A stretch of 64,000 bases of DNA from Pseudomonas sp. UYIF39 (GCF_029963765.1 NZ_JALBYU010000025.1:19330-83329); one strand, 5' to 3'. Positions 15,807 to 24,983 are shown, counted from the stretch's first letter. Numbers and translations: made by a program. The notes: generated from the sequence alone by a model not told the origin.

Positions 15807-17795
15807 GTGCCTATCACCTTGCAGGCTTTGTTTGCGCCTGACCGCCGCGCCTTACAGTTCGCGATCAAAACCTTGATCGGCGGCGGCCTGGCACTGTGGC
15901 TGGCATTACGCTGGGGTCTGGAGCAACCGGCCTGGGCGTTGATGACGGCGTTCATCGTCGCCCAGCCCTTGTCGGGGATGGTGGTGCAGAAGGGCCTGGC
16001 GCGGTTGCTGGGGACGCTGGTCGGGACGATCATGTCAGTGGTGTTCATGGGGTTGTTTGCCCAGACGCCCTGGTTGTTTTTGTTGGCCTTGGCGTTATGG
16101 CTGGGTCTGTGTACGGCGAGTTCGACCTTGCTGCGCAGCGCCTGGTCCTATTCGTTCGTGCTGGCCGGTTACACGGTGGCAATCATCGCGTTGCCGGCCA
16201 TTACTCATCCGCTGACGGTGTTCGATCAAGCCGTGGCTCGCTGCACAGAAATCTGCCTGGGCATTCTTTGCGCCACCGCCGCCAGTGCGCTGCTCTGGCC
16301 GATGCGGGTCGAACGGCAGCTGGCGGATCAGGCGCGGGCAGCGTGGCAAAGCGGTATGAGCGCCGCGCGCGCAACCCTGGCCGGTGAGGGTCAGGCGCGT
16401 AAAGGCTTGCTGGAAATCCTCGGGAGAATCGTCGCCGTTGATGCCCAGCGCGAGCATGCCTGGTTTGAAGGAAGCCTGGGGCGGCAACGAGCACGCGCGA
16501 TCAGCGGCTTGAGCCAGAAGCTGTTGATGCTATTGCGCATCGCCCGTTCGGTACGCCGCCAGTGGAAGCAATTGGAACCTCAGGAAGCCGAGCAACTGTT
16601 GCCCTGGATGACCGAGGTTCAAGAGGCGCTCAACAACCCTGACACCGCGACCCTGCAAGCTCTGCGTCCGAGGTTGCTCGACGCTTGCCACGACCCGCAC
16701 ATCAGCTCCGCACAGAGTTACTGCCTGGCTCGTTTCACCTTGTTGCTCGATACCGCTATGGCGGCCAGCGCCGCGTTGAACGCCGTTGAGGAGGGCAAGG
16801 AAACGGTCGATCCACCGAGAACCCTGACGCCACACCGTGACCTGTCATTGGCGCTGATGTTCGGTGCCCGAAGTGCGTTGGCGTTTCTGGTGGTCTCGTG
16901 CTTTTGGTTGGCGACCGCCTGGCCCGCTGCCTCCGGCGCGCTGCTGTTGACGTGCGTGGTGTGTAGTCTGTTCGCCAGCCGCGAGAACGGCGCCCAGATC
17001 GGCATGAGTTTTATGCGCGGGATCTTCCTGGCAATTCCGGCCGCGTTTATCGTTGGGCAGATTCTGCTGCCGCAATGGAGTGGTTTTGCCTTGCTGTGCA
17101 TGGGCATGGGCGTGCCGTTATTCCTCGGCGCGCTGGGCATGGCCAAACCGCAGATCGGCGCCACGGCTACCTCATTTTGTTTGCACTTTATCGTGCTGGT
17201 ATCGCCGCTCAATGCGATGAAATTCGATGTCGCGACGTTCTTCAACAGCGCTCAATCCATCGTGGTCGGTGTCGGCGCCGCAGTGCTGGCGTTCCATTTG
17301 TTGATCCTGCGCAACCCGACGTGGCATGGCCGACGTCTGCTGGCGGCAACCCTCGACGATCTGGTGCGCCTGACCCGGCGCAATCTTCGCGGTGCCGAAA
17401 GCTGGTTTGGCGGGCGCATGGCCGACCGCTTGCTGCAATTGGCGCGACACTATCCCGAGTTGCCGGAACCGGCGCGCAGTCGCTGGGACGATGGCTTGCT
17501 CGGCCTGGACATCGGCGACGAATTGCTGCATCTGCGTTTGAGTCTGGCGGTGGCGCAGGCACCGGTCAGTGCGCCTCAGCGGCGTTATCTCGAACAGCTG
17601 GAAAAAATCCTCGAGCAAGGCCCGGCCGGCAGTCGCGCCGAGGCGTTGGCGCAGCCGAGCGAAGAACTCTTGAAGACCTTGTACGCATTGCCCCCCAGCG
17701 ATGCGGTGAAACTGGCCCAAGGCGCGGTGCTGCAATTGCAAAGCAGCTGGCGCGCCTGGTGCCGTCAACAGGAGCAAAGCCATGGGCTTGCGTGA
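15807..17795 (+). CDS. FUSC family efflux membrane protein (AaeB type)
   Basis: A 662-residue inner-membrane protein of the fusaric acid resistance/aromatic acid exporter family. It has two blocks of hydrophobic segments: an N-terminal block (about residues 15-165, starting LQFAIKTLIGGGLALWLALR) and a second block (about residues 350-490), each followed by a cytoplasmic helical region. The start is GTG at 15807, since no ATG fits near the conserved N-terminus. Together with the DUF1656 and HlyD genes that follow it forms a tripartite pump like AaeB-AaeX-AaeA, probably exporting aromatic or hydroxycinnamic acids. Confidence 0.9.
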   Translation: MPITLQALFAPDRRALQFAIKTLIGGGLALWLALRWGLEQPAWALMTAFIVAQPLSGMVVQKGLARLLGTLVGTIMSVVFMGLFAQTPWLFLLALALWLGLCTASSTLLRSAWSYSFVLAGYTVAIIALPAITHPLTVFDQAVARCTEICLGILCATAASALLWPMRVERQLADQARAAWQSGMSAARATLAGEGQARKGLLEILGRIVAVDAQREHAWFEGSLGRQRARAISGLSQKLLMLLRIARSVRRQWKQLEPQEAEQLLPWMTEVQEALNNPDTATLQALRPRLLDACHDPHISSAQSYCLARFTLLLDTAMAASAALNAVEEGKETVDPPRTLTPHRDLSLALMFGARSALAFLVVSCFWLATAWPAASGALLLTCVVCSLFASRENGAQIGMSFMRGIFLAIPAAFIVGQILLPQWSGFALLCMGMGVPLFLGALGMAKPQIGATATSFCLHFIVLVSPLNAMKFDVATFFNSAQSIVVGVGAAVLAFHLLILRNPTWHGRRLLAATLDDLVRLTRRNLRGAESWFGGRMADRLLQLARHYPELPEPARSRWDDGLLGLDIGDELLHLRLSLAVAQAPVSAPQRRYLEQLEKILEQGPAGSRAEALAQPSEELLKTLYALPPSDAVKLAQGAVLQLQSSWRAWCRQQEQSHGLA

Positions 17796-17988
17796 GTGGT
17801 CGGTGGGTGGCGTGCTGCTCAGTCCGTTTCTGATTTACGTGCTGCTGGCGCTGCTCGTCACTGGAGCCTTGCGCATGCTCTTGCGCCTGACGCCGGTGGG
17901 CCGCTGGATCTGGCATGAAGCATTGTTTGATTGCGCCTTGTACGTCTGTGTATTGACCTTGATCACCGTCGTCCTCGGACCTTTATAA
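17782..17988 (+). CDS. DUF1656 small membrane protein (AaeX type)
   Basis: A 68-residue protein with two membrane segments (SPFLIYVLLALLVTGALRML and a C-terminal LYVCVLTLITVVLG). DUF1656 proteins are nearly always encoded between a FUSC exporter and its adaptor. It overlaps the FUSC gene by 14 bases, consistent with translational coupling. The individual role is unknown. Confidence 0.88.
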   Translation: MGLREWSVGGVLLSPFLIYVLLALLVTGALRMLLRLTPVGRWIWHEALFDCALYVCVLTLITVVLGPL

Positions 17989-17998
17989 GGAGTTGAAA

Positions 17999-18859
17999 AT
18001 GCGTACACCCGTACGTGTCGCGGTAACCCTGGGCCTGGTGGCGGTGGCGATCTTTGCCGGCTTCCATTTGTGGCAGTACTACATGCTCACGCCGTGGACT
18101 CGGGACGCGCGGATTCGCGCCGACGTGGTGGTGATCGCCCCGGACGTCTCGGGTTGGGTGCGTGAGCTCAAGACTTTTGATAACCAGCAGGTCAAGGCTG
18201 GCGATTTATTGCTGAGCATTGATCGTGACCGTTTCGAAGCGGCGCTGGAGAAAGCCCAGGCGGTGGTGCAGACCCGTCAGCAGCAACTCAATCTGCGCGA
18301 GCGTGAAGCCAGTCGCCGCGCTGCCCTCGGGCCGCAGGCAATCAGTGCCGAGCTGCGTGAAAACGCACAGATCAACGCTGGCATCGCCCGTGGCGAACTG
18401 CGCGAAGCCCAGGCCGAAGCCAAGGTTGCGGAACTCAACCTCGCCCGTAGTCAGGTCCATGCACCACGCAACGGTCACATCACCAACCTGCGTCTGGCCG
18501 AAGGCAACTACGTGAATGCCGGGCAATCGGTCATGGCGTTGATCGACGATTCGACTTTCTATGTGCAGGCGTATTTCGAAGAAACCAAACTGCCACGGAT
18601 TCGTGTTGGCGATCCGGTGAAGGTCTGGTTGATGAGTGCGGGGGAGGCATTGCAGGGACATGTCGAAAGCATCAGTCGCGGGATTACTGATCGCAACACC
18701 ACGCCGGATGGGCAGTTGCTGGCAGAGGTCGAGCCGACGTTTAACTGGGTGAGGCTGGCGCAGCGGATTCCGGTAAGGATCAAGATTGATCAGTTGCCGG
18801 AAGGGATGAATTTGAGTTCGGGGATGACGGCGAGTGTGCAGGTGCAGGAAGGGCCTTAA
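17999..18859 (+). CDS. HlyD family periplasmic adaptor (AaeA/EmrA type)
   Basis: A 286-residue membrane-fusion protein, anchored by one N-terminal helix (VAVTLGLVAVAIFAGFHLW) and lying in the periplasm. A lipoyl half-motif is seen near residue 45 (VVIAPDVSGWVRELKTFDNQ), then a coiled-coil hairpin (about residues 80-145), the second lipoyl half (VHAPRNGHITNLRL) and a beta barrel. The ATG at 17999 follows AAGGAG at good distance. It links the FUSC pump to an outer-membrane channel encoded elsewhere. Confidence 0.92.
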   Translation: MRTPVRVAVTLGLVAVAIFAGFHLWQYYMLTPWTRDARIRADVVVIAPDVSGWVRELKTFDNQQVKAGDLLLSIDRDRFEAALEKAQAVVQTRQQQLNLREREASRRAALGPQAISAELRENAQINAGIARGELREAQAEAKVAELNLARSQVHAPRNGHITNLRLAEGNYVNAGQSVMALIDDSTFYVQAYFEETKLPRIRVGDPVKVWLMSAGEALQGHVESISRGITDRNTTPDGQLLAEVEPTFNWVRLAQRIPVRIKIDQLPEGMNLSSGMTASVQVQEGP

Positions 18860-18863
18860 GATC

Positions 18864-18954
18864 AAAAGATCGCAGCCTCGTTTCACTCGACAGCTCCTAC
18901 AGGTATCGCAAAACCCTGTAGGAGCTGTCGAGTGAAACGAGGCTGCGATCTTTT
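18864..18954. repeat. Long inverted repeat, AAAGATCGCAGCCTCG family, copy 2
   Basis: Arms AAAAGATCGCAGCCTCGTTT... and its complement lie between the convergent ends of the adaptor gene (stop 18859) and the MaoC gene (stop 18962). Differs from copy 1 by C-A and T-G changes present in both arms (TTTCACTCG/CGAGTGAAA), so the stem is preserved. Confidence 0.92.
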
Positions 18955-18961
18955 GAGGCAA

Positions 18962-19432
18962 TCAGCCGATGCTGATTGCCGGCAGCTTAGGCAACGTCAC
19001 CGTCTGCTGCTTACGCGGCGCCAGAATCTCCGCCTCGCCATCCACTACCAACTCATCACGCTGGTTAAACACGCGAGTGGCAATCCGCACACGAAACTTC
19101 GGCAGCTTCTCGAGAATTTCCAGACGCACGGTCAGCGTGTCGCCAATTTTTACCGGCTTCTGAAAACTCATTTGCTGACCGATATAAATAGTCCCCGGCC
19201 CAGGCAACTCGCAGGCAACGGCAGCGCTGATCAGCGCACCGCTGAACATGCCGTGAGCGATGCGCTCCTTGAACATGGTGCCGGCGGCGAATTCAGCGTC
19301 CAGGTGCACCGGGTTGTGATCGCCGGACATCGCGGCGAACAACTGAATGTCGCGCTCTTCGACCGTCTTGCTGTAACTGGCGGTCTGGCCGACTTCAAGG
19401 GCTTCGTAAGGGGTGTTGGTAACCTGGGTCAT
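18962..19432 (-). CDS. MaoC-family (R)-specific enoyl-CoA hydratase (PhaJ type)
   Basis: A 156-residue hot-dog-fold hydratase. The catalytic Asp and His are in FAAMSGDHNPVHLDAEFA near residues 36-45, followed by IAHGMFSGALISA. Such enzymes hydrate trans-2-enoyl-CoA to (R)-3-hydroxyacyl-CoA, linking beta-oxidation to polyhydroxyalkanoate synthesis. The ATG at 19432 follows CAGGAATT. An alpha/beta hydrolase gene lies upstream on the same strand and two acyl-CoA ligase genes are divergent, the same grouping as around fadD1-fadD2 in P. aeruginosa. A lipid or PHA precursor role is therefore likely. Confidence 0.86.
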   Translation of the reverse strand: MTQVTNTPYEALEVGQTASYSKTVEERDIQLFAAMSGDHNPVHLDAEFAAGTMFKERIAHGMFSGALISAAVACELPGPGTIYIGQQMSFQKPVKIGDTLTVRLEILEKLPKFRVRIATRVFNQRDELVVDGEAEILAPRKQQTVTLPKLPAISIG

Positions 19433-19472
19433 CTGTTTCAATTCCTGTCACGAATAAATAAATTCAAAAAAA

Positions 19473-20417
19473 CTATTCCGATCTGGGTGGCCGACGGTGG
19501 CTCAGCGCCTGGGCGATCCAGTTCAACACGTCATTGATCACTTCATCGCGGTTGCTCTCGTTGAACAGTTCATGCCGTGCCTGCGGGTAAATAGTCAGTT
19601 GCAGGCTCTGGCTGCCGGCAGCGCGCAGCGCATGGGCCAGATCTTTCAGACGCTTGCCTTCGCTCACCGGATCACATTCACCGCCAATCACCAGCAACGG
19701 CAGGCCCGGATCAATCTGAGCGAGATTGGACGCTTTGCTGATTTGCTGCAACCCACCGAGCAAATCGATCCACAGCTGATTGGTGCAGCGAAAGCCGCAG
19801 AGCGGGTCGTTGGCGTACAGGTCGACCTCCGCCGGATCGCGGCTGAGCCAGTCGAATCGCGTGCGTGCCGGTTTGAATTTCTTGTTGAACGAACCGAACG
19901 ACAGCCATTCGATCAGCGCGCTGCGACCCTTCGGGCCCTGACGCAAACGTTCTAACCGCGCAATCTGCCGCGCCGCGCGATAGAGCGCCACCGGTTGGAA
20001 GTTCGACCCGCTGAGAACGGCCCCGTGCAGGCTAGCGCTGTGGTGCAGCAGATAAGCCTGGGCGATGTAGCTGCCCATGCTGTGACCGAGCAGCACAATC
20101 GGCATTCCCGGATGTTGTTGGCCGATGTGCTGGTTGAGGCTCGCCAGATCGCCGACCACCTTGCACCAACCGTCATCGTCGGCGAAATGGCCGAGTGTCC
20201 CGTTTTCGGCAGTTTTGCCATGTCCACGCAGGTCCGGCGCATACACACCGTAGCCCTGAGCACAGAGTTTTTCCGCCAGACGGGCGTAGCGACCACTGTG
20301 TTCCGCCATGCCGTGGGCCAACATAATCACTGCTTTTACAGGCGCGGCGGGCAGCCACTGGTTGACGAAGAGGCGGCTGCGGTCACTCGCGGTCAGCCAG
20401 AAAGTGTCGTGGATCAT
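19473..20417 (-). CDS. Alpha/beta hydrolase (monoacylglycerol lipase/lysophospholipase type)
   Basis: A 314-residue serine hydrolase. The oxyanion segment VIMLAHGMAEHSGRYARLAE near residue 32 and the nucleophile elbow VLLGHSMGSYIAQA near residue 108 (GHSMG) are typical of monoacylglycerol lipases. The catalytic aspartate is likely in GGECDPVSEG and the histidine in ARHELFNES near the C-terminus. A longer frame begins at 20522; the ATG at 20417 (MIHDTFWLTASD) has AGGAACCGCC upstream and fits the family. It would release fatty acids that the neighbouring FadD enzymes activate. Confidence 0.87.
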   Translation of the reverse strand: MIHDTFWLTASDRSRLFVNQWLPAAPVKAVIMLAHGMAEHSGRYARLAEKLCAQGYGVYAPDLRGHGKTAENGTLGHFADDDGWCKVVGDLASLNQHIGQQHPGMPIVLLGHSMGSYIAQAYLLHHSASLHGAVLSGSNFQPVALYRAARQIARLERLRQGPKGRSALIEWLSFGSFNKKFKPARTRFDWLSRDPAEVDLYANDPLCGFRCTNQLWIDLLGGLQQISKASNLAQIDPGLPLLVIGGECDPVSEGKRLKDLAHALRAAGSQSLQLTIYPQARHELFNESNRDEVINDVLNWIAQALSHRRPPRSE

Positions 20418-20662
20418 GGCGGTTCCTTTGCATGGATGGGGCTGCCGGGTGGGAAACAGCCTCGATGCATTGTATAGCGCATCCATCGCGTGCCGTCTGA
20501 TCAGGCCACGCCGCTGCAGCAAGATTCACGCGGTCAATGACGCCCGTTGGCATATTTGCCTGATTCGCCATAGCTGCTAGTGTCCGTGAAGCCCCGTTTT
20601 TCGTTCTTTGTTTTTGAAGAAGGACAGAAAAGCGGCCCCGGATAGGTTCAGGTAAAGAGGAC

Positions 20663-20670
20663 AAGAACAA
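20663..20670 (+). promoter_or_regulatory. Possible Hfq/Crc-type motif overlapping the first fadD start
   Basis: AAGAACAA overlaps the first base of the ATG at 20670. A single AAnAAnAA unit; chance occurrence is possible. Confidence 0.3.
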
Positions 20671-22358
20671 TGCAACCTGATTTCTGGAATGACAAACGCC
20701 CGGCCGGCGTGCCCCTGAACATTGATCAAGGGGCCTACAAGTCGGTGATCGAGGTGTTCGAGCGTTCCTGCAAGAAATTTGCTGACCGCCCGGCATTCAG
20801 CAACATGGGCGTCACCCTGACCTACGCCGAACTGGAACGCTACAGCGTAGCGTTCGCCGGTTACCTGCAAGCCCACACCGACCTGGTGCCCGGGGATCGC
20901 ATTGCGGTGCAGATGCCCAACGTCCTGCATTACCCGATTGCCGTGTTCGGTGCCTTGCGCGCCGGGCTGATCGTGGTCAACACCAACCCGCTGTACACCG
21001 CGCGGGAGATGCGTCATCAGTTCAAGGACTCCGGTGCCCGGGCGCTGGTGTACCTGAACATGTTCGGGGCCAAAGTCCAGGAAGTGCTGCCCGACACCGA
21101 CATCCAGTACCTGATCGAAGCGAAGATGGGTGACCTGATGCCCGCCGCCAATGGCTGGCTGGTCAATACGATGGTGAGCAAGGTCAAGAAGCTGGTCCCG
21201 GCGTATTCCTTGCCGCAGGCCATTTCCTTCAAGAGCGCGCTGCGCCTGGGCCGGGGCCTGGGCATCAAGCCGCTGAAGATCGGGCTCGACGACATCGCCG
21301 TGCTGCAATACACCGGCGGCACCACCGGCCTGGCCAAGGGCGCGATGTTGACCCACGGCAACCTGGTGGCCAACATGCAGCAAGTGCGGGCGTGCCTGGA
21401 GCAGTTCGGCAATGACGGCCAGCCGCTGTTGCGCGAAGGGCAAGAGGTCATGGTCGCGCCGCTGCCGCTGTACCACATCTATGCGTTCACCGCGAATTGC
21501 ATGTGCATGATGGTTTCGGGCAACCACAACGTGCTGATCACCAATCCGCGGGACATCGGCGGTTTCATCAAGGAGCTGAAGAATTGGCGGTTCTCGGCGC
21601 TGCTAGGGCTGAATACGCTGTTCGTGGCGCTAATGGATCACCCAGACTTCAAGACCCTGGATTTCTCCAGCCTCAAACTCACCAACTCCGGCGGCACCGC
21701 GCTGGTCAAGGCCACGGCCGAGCGCTGGGAACAGCTCACCGGTTGCCGCATCACCGAAGGTTACGGCCTGACGGAAACCTCCCCGGTGGCCTGCACCAAC
21801 CCGTACGGCGACAAGTCGCGCCTCGGCACGGTTGGCCTGCCGGTGCCGGGCACCACGCTGAAAGTCATCAACGATGACGGCGTGGAGCAGGCGCTGGGCG
21901 AGCGCGGCGAACTGTGCATCAAGGGCCCGCAGATCATGAAGGGCTACTGGCAGAAACCCGACGCCACTGCCGAAGTGCTGGATGCCGAAGGCTGGTTCAA
22001 GTCCGGTGACATCGCGGTGATCGACCCGGACGGTTTTGTGCGCATCGTCGATCGCAAGAAAGACATGATCATCGTCTCGGGGTTCAACGTGTACCCGAAC
22101 GAGATCGAAGACGTGGTGATGGCGCACCCGAAAGTCGCCAACTGTGCGGTGATCGGTGTGCCGGACGAGCGGTCGGGGGAGGCGGTGAAGCTGTTTGTGG
22201 TGGCCCGTGAAACGGGTGTCAGCCTTGAAGAGCTGAAGGCTTACTGCAAGGAAAACTTCACAGCGTACAAAGTGCCCAAGCACATCGTCTTGCGTGAGTC
22301 GTTGCCGATGACGCCGGTGGGCAAGATCTTGCGGCGGGAGTTGCGTGATATCGCCTGA
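20670..22358 (+). CDS. fadD: Long-chain fatty acid-CoA ligase (FadD2-like)
   Basis: A 562-residue AMP-forming ligase that activates fatty acids to acyl-CoA at the inner membrane. The P-loop motif is YTGGTTGLAKGAM near residues 212-224. The adenylate motif is GYGLTETSPVAC near residue 365. The C-terminal FACS region has WFKSGDIAVIDPDG and DRKKDMIIVSGFNVYPNEIE near residues 445-480. The invariant lysine is in TPVGKILRRELR. The ATG follows GGTAAAGAGG. A close paralogue lies 357 bases downstream on the same strand, as for P. aeruginosa fadD2-fadD1, where the two prefer different chain lengths. Confidence 0.94.
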   Translation: MQPDFWNDKRPAGVPLNIDQGAYKSVIEVFERSCKKFADRPAFSNMGVTLTYAELERYSVAFAGYLQAHTDLVPGDRIAVQMPNVLHYPIAVFGALRAGLIVVNTNPLYTAREMRHQFKDSGARALVYLNMFGAKVQEVLPDTDIQYLIEAKMGDLMPAANGWLVNTMVSKVKKLVPAYSLPQAISFKSALRLGRGLGIKPLKIGLDDIAVLQYTGGTTGLAKGAMLTHGNLVANMQQVRACLEQFGNDGQPLLREGQEVMVAPLPLYHIYAFTANCMCMMVSGNHNVLITNPRDIGGFIKELKNWRFSALLGLNTLFVALMDHPDFKTLDFSSLKLTNSGGTALVKATAERWEQLTGCRITEGYGLTETSPVACTNPYGDKSRLGTVGLPVPGTTLKVINDDGVEQALGERGELCIKGPQIMKGYWQKPDATAEVLDAEGWFKSGDIAVIDPDGFVRIVDRKKDMIIVSGFNVYPNEIEDVVMAHPKVANCAVIGVPDERSGEAVKLFVVARETGVSLEELKAYCKENFTAYKVPKHIVLRESLPMTPVGKILRRELRDIA

Positions 22359-22383
22359 TCGTTAAATGGCCGCGCTTCGCGCG

Positions 22384-22451
22384 GATCGCGGGCAAGCCAC
22401 GCTCCTACAAGGTTCTCGGTGATCCTGTGGGAGCGGGCTTGCCCGCGATGC
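22384..22451. repeat. Shorter REP doublet, GCGGGCTTGCCCGCGATG variant
   Basis: Arms GATCGCGGGCAAGCCACGCT and CCTGTGGGAGCGGGCTTGCC with complement relation, only 11 bases apart. A diverged subfamily of the main REP with C/G swaps in the palindromic core. Confidence 0.85.
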
Positions 22452-22715
22452 TTTTTGGGGGGGAGGGCCCAAATTACGGGGCTTTCAGGGTGCTATAGAA
22501 TTTTTGCTCTAAAATGACCGCTAGCCATTCTTGAGTCATTAAAGTGACTGTAGAGGCGGCTTTTGGCTCTAGTCGGCCCTAGGCAAAGCTGCTACTCTCG
22601 GCGCGCTTTGTGACTTCTCGGCCTATGTAAATAGCCAGACTCACCAACAAACACACACCAATAATAATCGCATCAAATGCGGTGATGAATTCGCGTTGCT
22701 GAGGAGTGGGCTTCC
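22452..22715. other. Non-coding leader of the second fadD gene
   Basis: No gene is seen. The segment is A/T-richer than the flanking genes and should carry the promoter of the second fadD. It holds an inverted pair AGTCA-N6-TGACT (22534-22549) and a wider pair AATGAC (22513-22518) and GTCATT (22535-22540), candidate operator sequences. No match to the usual PsrA palindrome was seen. GCTGAGGAG before the ATG at 22716 is the ribosome binding site. Confidence 0.4.
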
Positions 22716-24416
22716 ATGATCGAAGACTTTTGGAAGGATAAGTACCCTGCCGGGATTGCTGCCGACATCAATCCGGACGAGTATCCGAATATTCAGGCGG
22801 TGTTGAAGCAGTCCTGCCAACGCTTTGCCGACAAACCGGCGTTCAGCAACCTGGGCAAGACAATCACCTACGGTGAACTGTACGAATTGTCCGGTGCCTT
22901 TGCCGCTTACCTGCAACAGCATACCGACTTGCAGCCGGGCGATCGAATTGCCGTGCAGCTGCCCAACGTGTTGCAGTACCCGGTCGCCGTCTTCGGCGCC
23001 ATTCGCGCCGGGCTGATCGTGGTCAACACCAACCCGCTGTACACCGCGCGGGAAATGGAACACCAATTCAACGACTCCGGTGCCAAAGCCCTGGTCTGCC
23101 TGGCCAACATGGCACACCTGGCCCAGCTCGTCGTGCCGAAAACCGGCGTCAAGCACGTGATCGTCACCGAAGTGGCCGACCTGCTGCCTCCGCTCAAGCG
23201 CCTGCTGGTCAACAGCGTCATCAAGTACGTGAAGAAGATGGTCCCGGCGTATCACTTGCCCAAGGCCATCAAGTTCAACGACGTCTTGAGCAAGGGCCAC
23301 GGCCAGCCAGTCGCTGAAGCCAACCCGGCCAGCAGCGACGTTGCCGTGCTGCAATACACCGGCGGCACCACCGGCGTGGCCAAGGGCGCGATGCTGACCC
23401 ACCGCAACCTGGTGGCGAACATGCTGCAGTGCAAGGCGCTGATGGGGTCCAACCTCAATGAAGGTTGCGAGGTCCTGATCACGCCGCTGCCGCTGTACCA
23501 CATCTATGCCTTCACCTTTCATTGCATGGCGATGATGCTGATCGGCAACCACAACATCCTGATCAGCAACCCGCGCGATTTGACGGCGATGGTCAAGGAA
23601 CTGTCGAAGTGGAAGTTCAGCGGTTTCGTCGGGCTCAATACGCTGTTTGTTGCCCTGTGCAACAACGAAGGCTTCCGCAAGCTGGATTTCTCTGCATTGA
23701 AAGTCACCCTGTCCGGTGGCATGGCCCTGCAACTGGCCGCTGCCGAGCGCTGGAAAGCAGTCACCGGTTGCGCCATCTGCGAAGGTTACGGCATGACCGA
23801 AACCAGCCCGGTCGCGACGGTAAACCCGATCCAGCACATCCAGATCGGCACCATCGGTATTCCGGTGCCGTCGACCCTGTGCAAAATCATCGACGATGCC
23901 GGCGTTGAACAGCCAATGGGCGCAATCGGTGAGCTGTGTGTGAAAGGTCCGCAAGTGATGAAGGGCTACTGGCAGCGTCAGGACGCCACCGATGAAATCC
24001 TCGACAGCGAAGGCTGGTTGAAGACCGGTGACATCGCGTTGATCCAGCCTGACGGTTACATGCGCATCGTCGACCGCAAGAAAGACATGATTCTGGTCTC
24101 CGGTTTCAACGTGTACCCGAATGAACTGGAAGACGTGCTGGCGACCCTGCCGGGCGTGCTGCAATGCGCAGCCATCGGTGTGCCGGACGAGAAGTCGGGC
24201 GAGGCGATCAAGATCTTCATAGTCGCCAAACCGGGCGTGACCCTGACCAAAGAGCAAGTGATGGAGCACATGCGTGCGAACGTTACGGGCTACAAGGTTC
24301 CGCGCTCCGTGGAGTTCCGCGACGCGCTGCCGACCACCAACGTTGGCAAGATCCTGCGCCGCGAGTTGCGCGACGAAGAGCTGAAGAAGCTCGGCGTCAA
24401 TAAAGTCAGCGCGTAA
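22716..24416 (+). CDS. fadD: Long-chain fatty acid-CoA ligase (FadD1-like)
   Basis: A 566-residue AMP-forming ligase, paralogue of the preceding gene along its whole length. Marks: YTGGTTGVAKGAM near residue 213, GYGMTETSPVAT near residue 360, WLKTGDIALIQPDGY and DRKKDMILVSGFNVYPNELE near residues 435-475, and the lysine in TNVGKILRRELR. The C-terminus is slightly longer (EELKKLGVNKVSA). It has its own leader of 357 bases and its own terminator, so separate regulation of the two ligases is likely. Confidence 0.95.
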   Translation: MIEDFWKDKYPAGIAADINPDEYPNIQAVLKQSCQRFADKPAFSNLGKTITYGELYELSGAFAAYLQQHTDLQPGDRIAVQLPNVLQYPVAVFGAIRAGLIVVNTNPLYTAREMEHQFNDSGAKALVCLANMAHLAQLVVPKTGVKHVIVTEVADLLPPLKRLLVNSVIKYVKKMVPAYHLPKAIKFNDVLSKGHGQPVAEANPASSDVAVLQYTGGTTGVAKGAMLTHRNLVANMLQCKALMGSNLNEGCEVLITPLPLYHIYAFTFHCMAMMLIGNHNILISNPRDLTAMVKELSKWKFSGFVGLNTLFVALCNNEGFRKLDFSALKVTLSGGMALQLAAAERWKAVTGCAICEGYGMTETSPVATVNPIQHIQIGTIGIPVPSTLCKIIDDAGVEQPMGAIGELCVKGPQVMKGYWQRQDATDEILDSEGWLKTGDIALIQPDGYMRIVDRKKDMILVSGFNVYPNELEDVLATLPGVLQCAAIGVPDEKSGEAIKIFIVAKPGVTLTKEQVMEHMRANVTGYKVPRSVEFRDALPTTNVGKILRRELRDEELKKLGVNKVSA

Positions 24417-24421
24417 CAAAC

Positions 24422-24448
24422 AAAAGCCCCGCAGATGCGGGGCTTTTT
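24422..24448 (+). terminator. Rho-independent terminator after the second fadD
   Basis: AAAAGCCCCGC and GCGGGGCTTTTT form an 11-base-pair stem with a very short loop and T-run. Confidence 0.95.
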
Positions 24449-24460
24449 GTTGGCACTCTT

Positions 24461-24590
24461 GTGGCGAGGGAGCTTGCTCCCGCTCGACTGCGAAGCAGTC
24501 GCCATCCAGGCGATGGAGATACATCAGAAGTATCGCGGTGTCTGACCTGGGGCCGCTTCGCAGCCCAGCGGGAGCAAGCTCCCTCGCCAC
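24461..24590. repeat. Long inverted repeat, GTGGCGAGGGAGCTTGCTCC family, copy 1
   Basis: Outer arms GTGGCGAGGGAGCTTGCTCC and its complement are 130 bases apart end to end. Inside are further short palindromes (GACTGCGAAGCAGTC, GGCGATGG) and GGGGCCGCTTCGCAGCCC. Related elements lie at 48896-49030 and 63141-63272. A separate REP class from the GTGGGAGCGAGC family. Confidence 0.88.
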
Positions 24591-24605
24591 AGGGGATGTG
24601 TGAAG

Positions 24606-24983
24606 TTACAGGCGGAACTGCGCGAAATTGACGTTGGTACCCGCCGGGCGCATGTCCTGGAGGTACGAGTCCTTGTCGGCGCTCAGTTCCAGGCTCAAGG
24701 CCGCTTTGCGTTTACCTTCGTTGCGCACCACCAGACCTTCGAGCTTCTCGCGCAGGAATACCGTCGGCACTTTCAGGTGCAGCAGTTCGTCGGTATCAGG
24801 GGTGTGCATCAGCAGGTGAACCCACTCGTACTGACCAACGGCCAGGCGCGCGACCGGAATATCAAACCACCAGATGTTGCGGTTGCGGTTCAATTCGGTG
24901 AAATGGCAGTTGTTGACGCCAAGCACAGCACCGCCAAGTTCCTGGTTTCTGCGGGCAATGGCCTGCTTTTTATCGAGTTTCAT
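24606..24983 (-). CDS. Uncharacterised conserved protein
   Basis: A 125-residue soluble protein I do not recognise with certainty. It begins MKLDKKQAIARRNQELGGAV and contains NRNIWWFDIPVARLAVGQYE and EGLVVRNEGKRKAALSLELS. The pattern is mixed alpha/beta with no signal peptide, membrane segment or metal motif. An open frame extends to 25121, but the ATG at 24983 starts the part that reads like protein. It runs convergent to the second fadD gene, with a terminator and a long repeat between. Codon use is like its neighbours. Confidence 0.65.
   Translation of the reverse strand: MKLDKKQAIARRNQELGGAVLGVNNCHFTELNRNRNIWWFDIPVARLAVGQYEWVHLLMHTPDTDELLHLKVPTVFLREKLEGLVVRNEGKRKAALSLELSADKDSYLQDMRPAGTNVNFAQFRL

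Noticed and set aside
22641..24590. A 649-codon open frame antisense to the second fadD gene
   Set aside because: It is the mirror of a clear acyl-CoA ligase in GC-rich DNA; its translation is rich in His, Gln, Arg and Val without any family pattern. Similar long antisense frames occur opposite zwf, gntP and gtsD.
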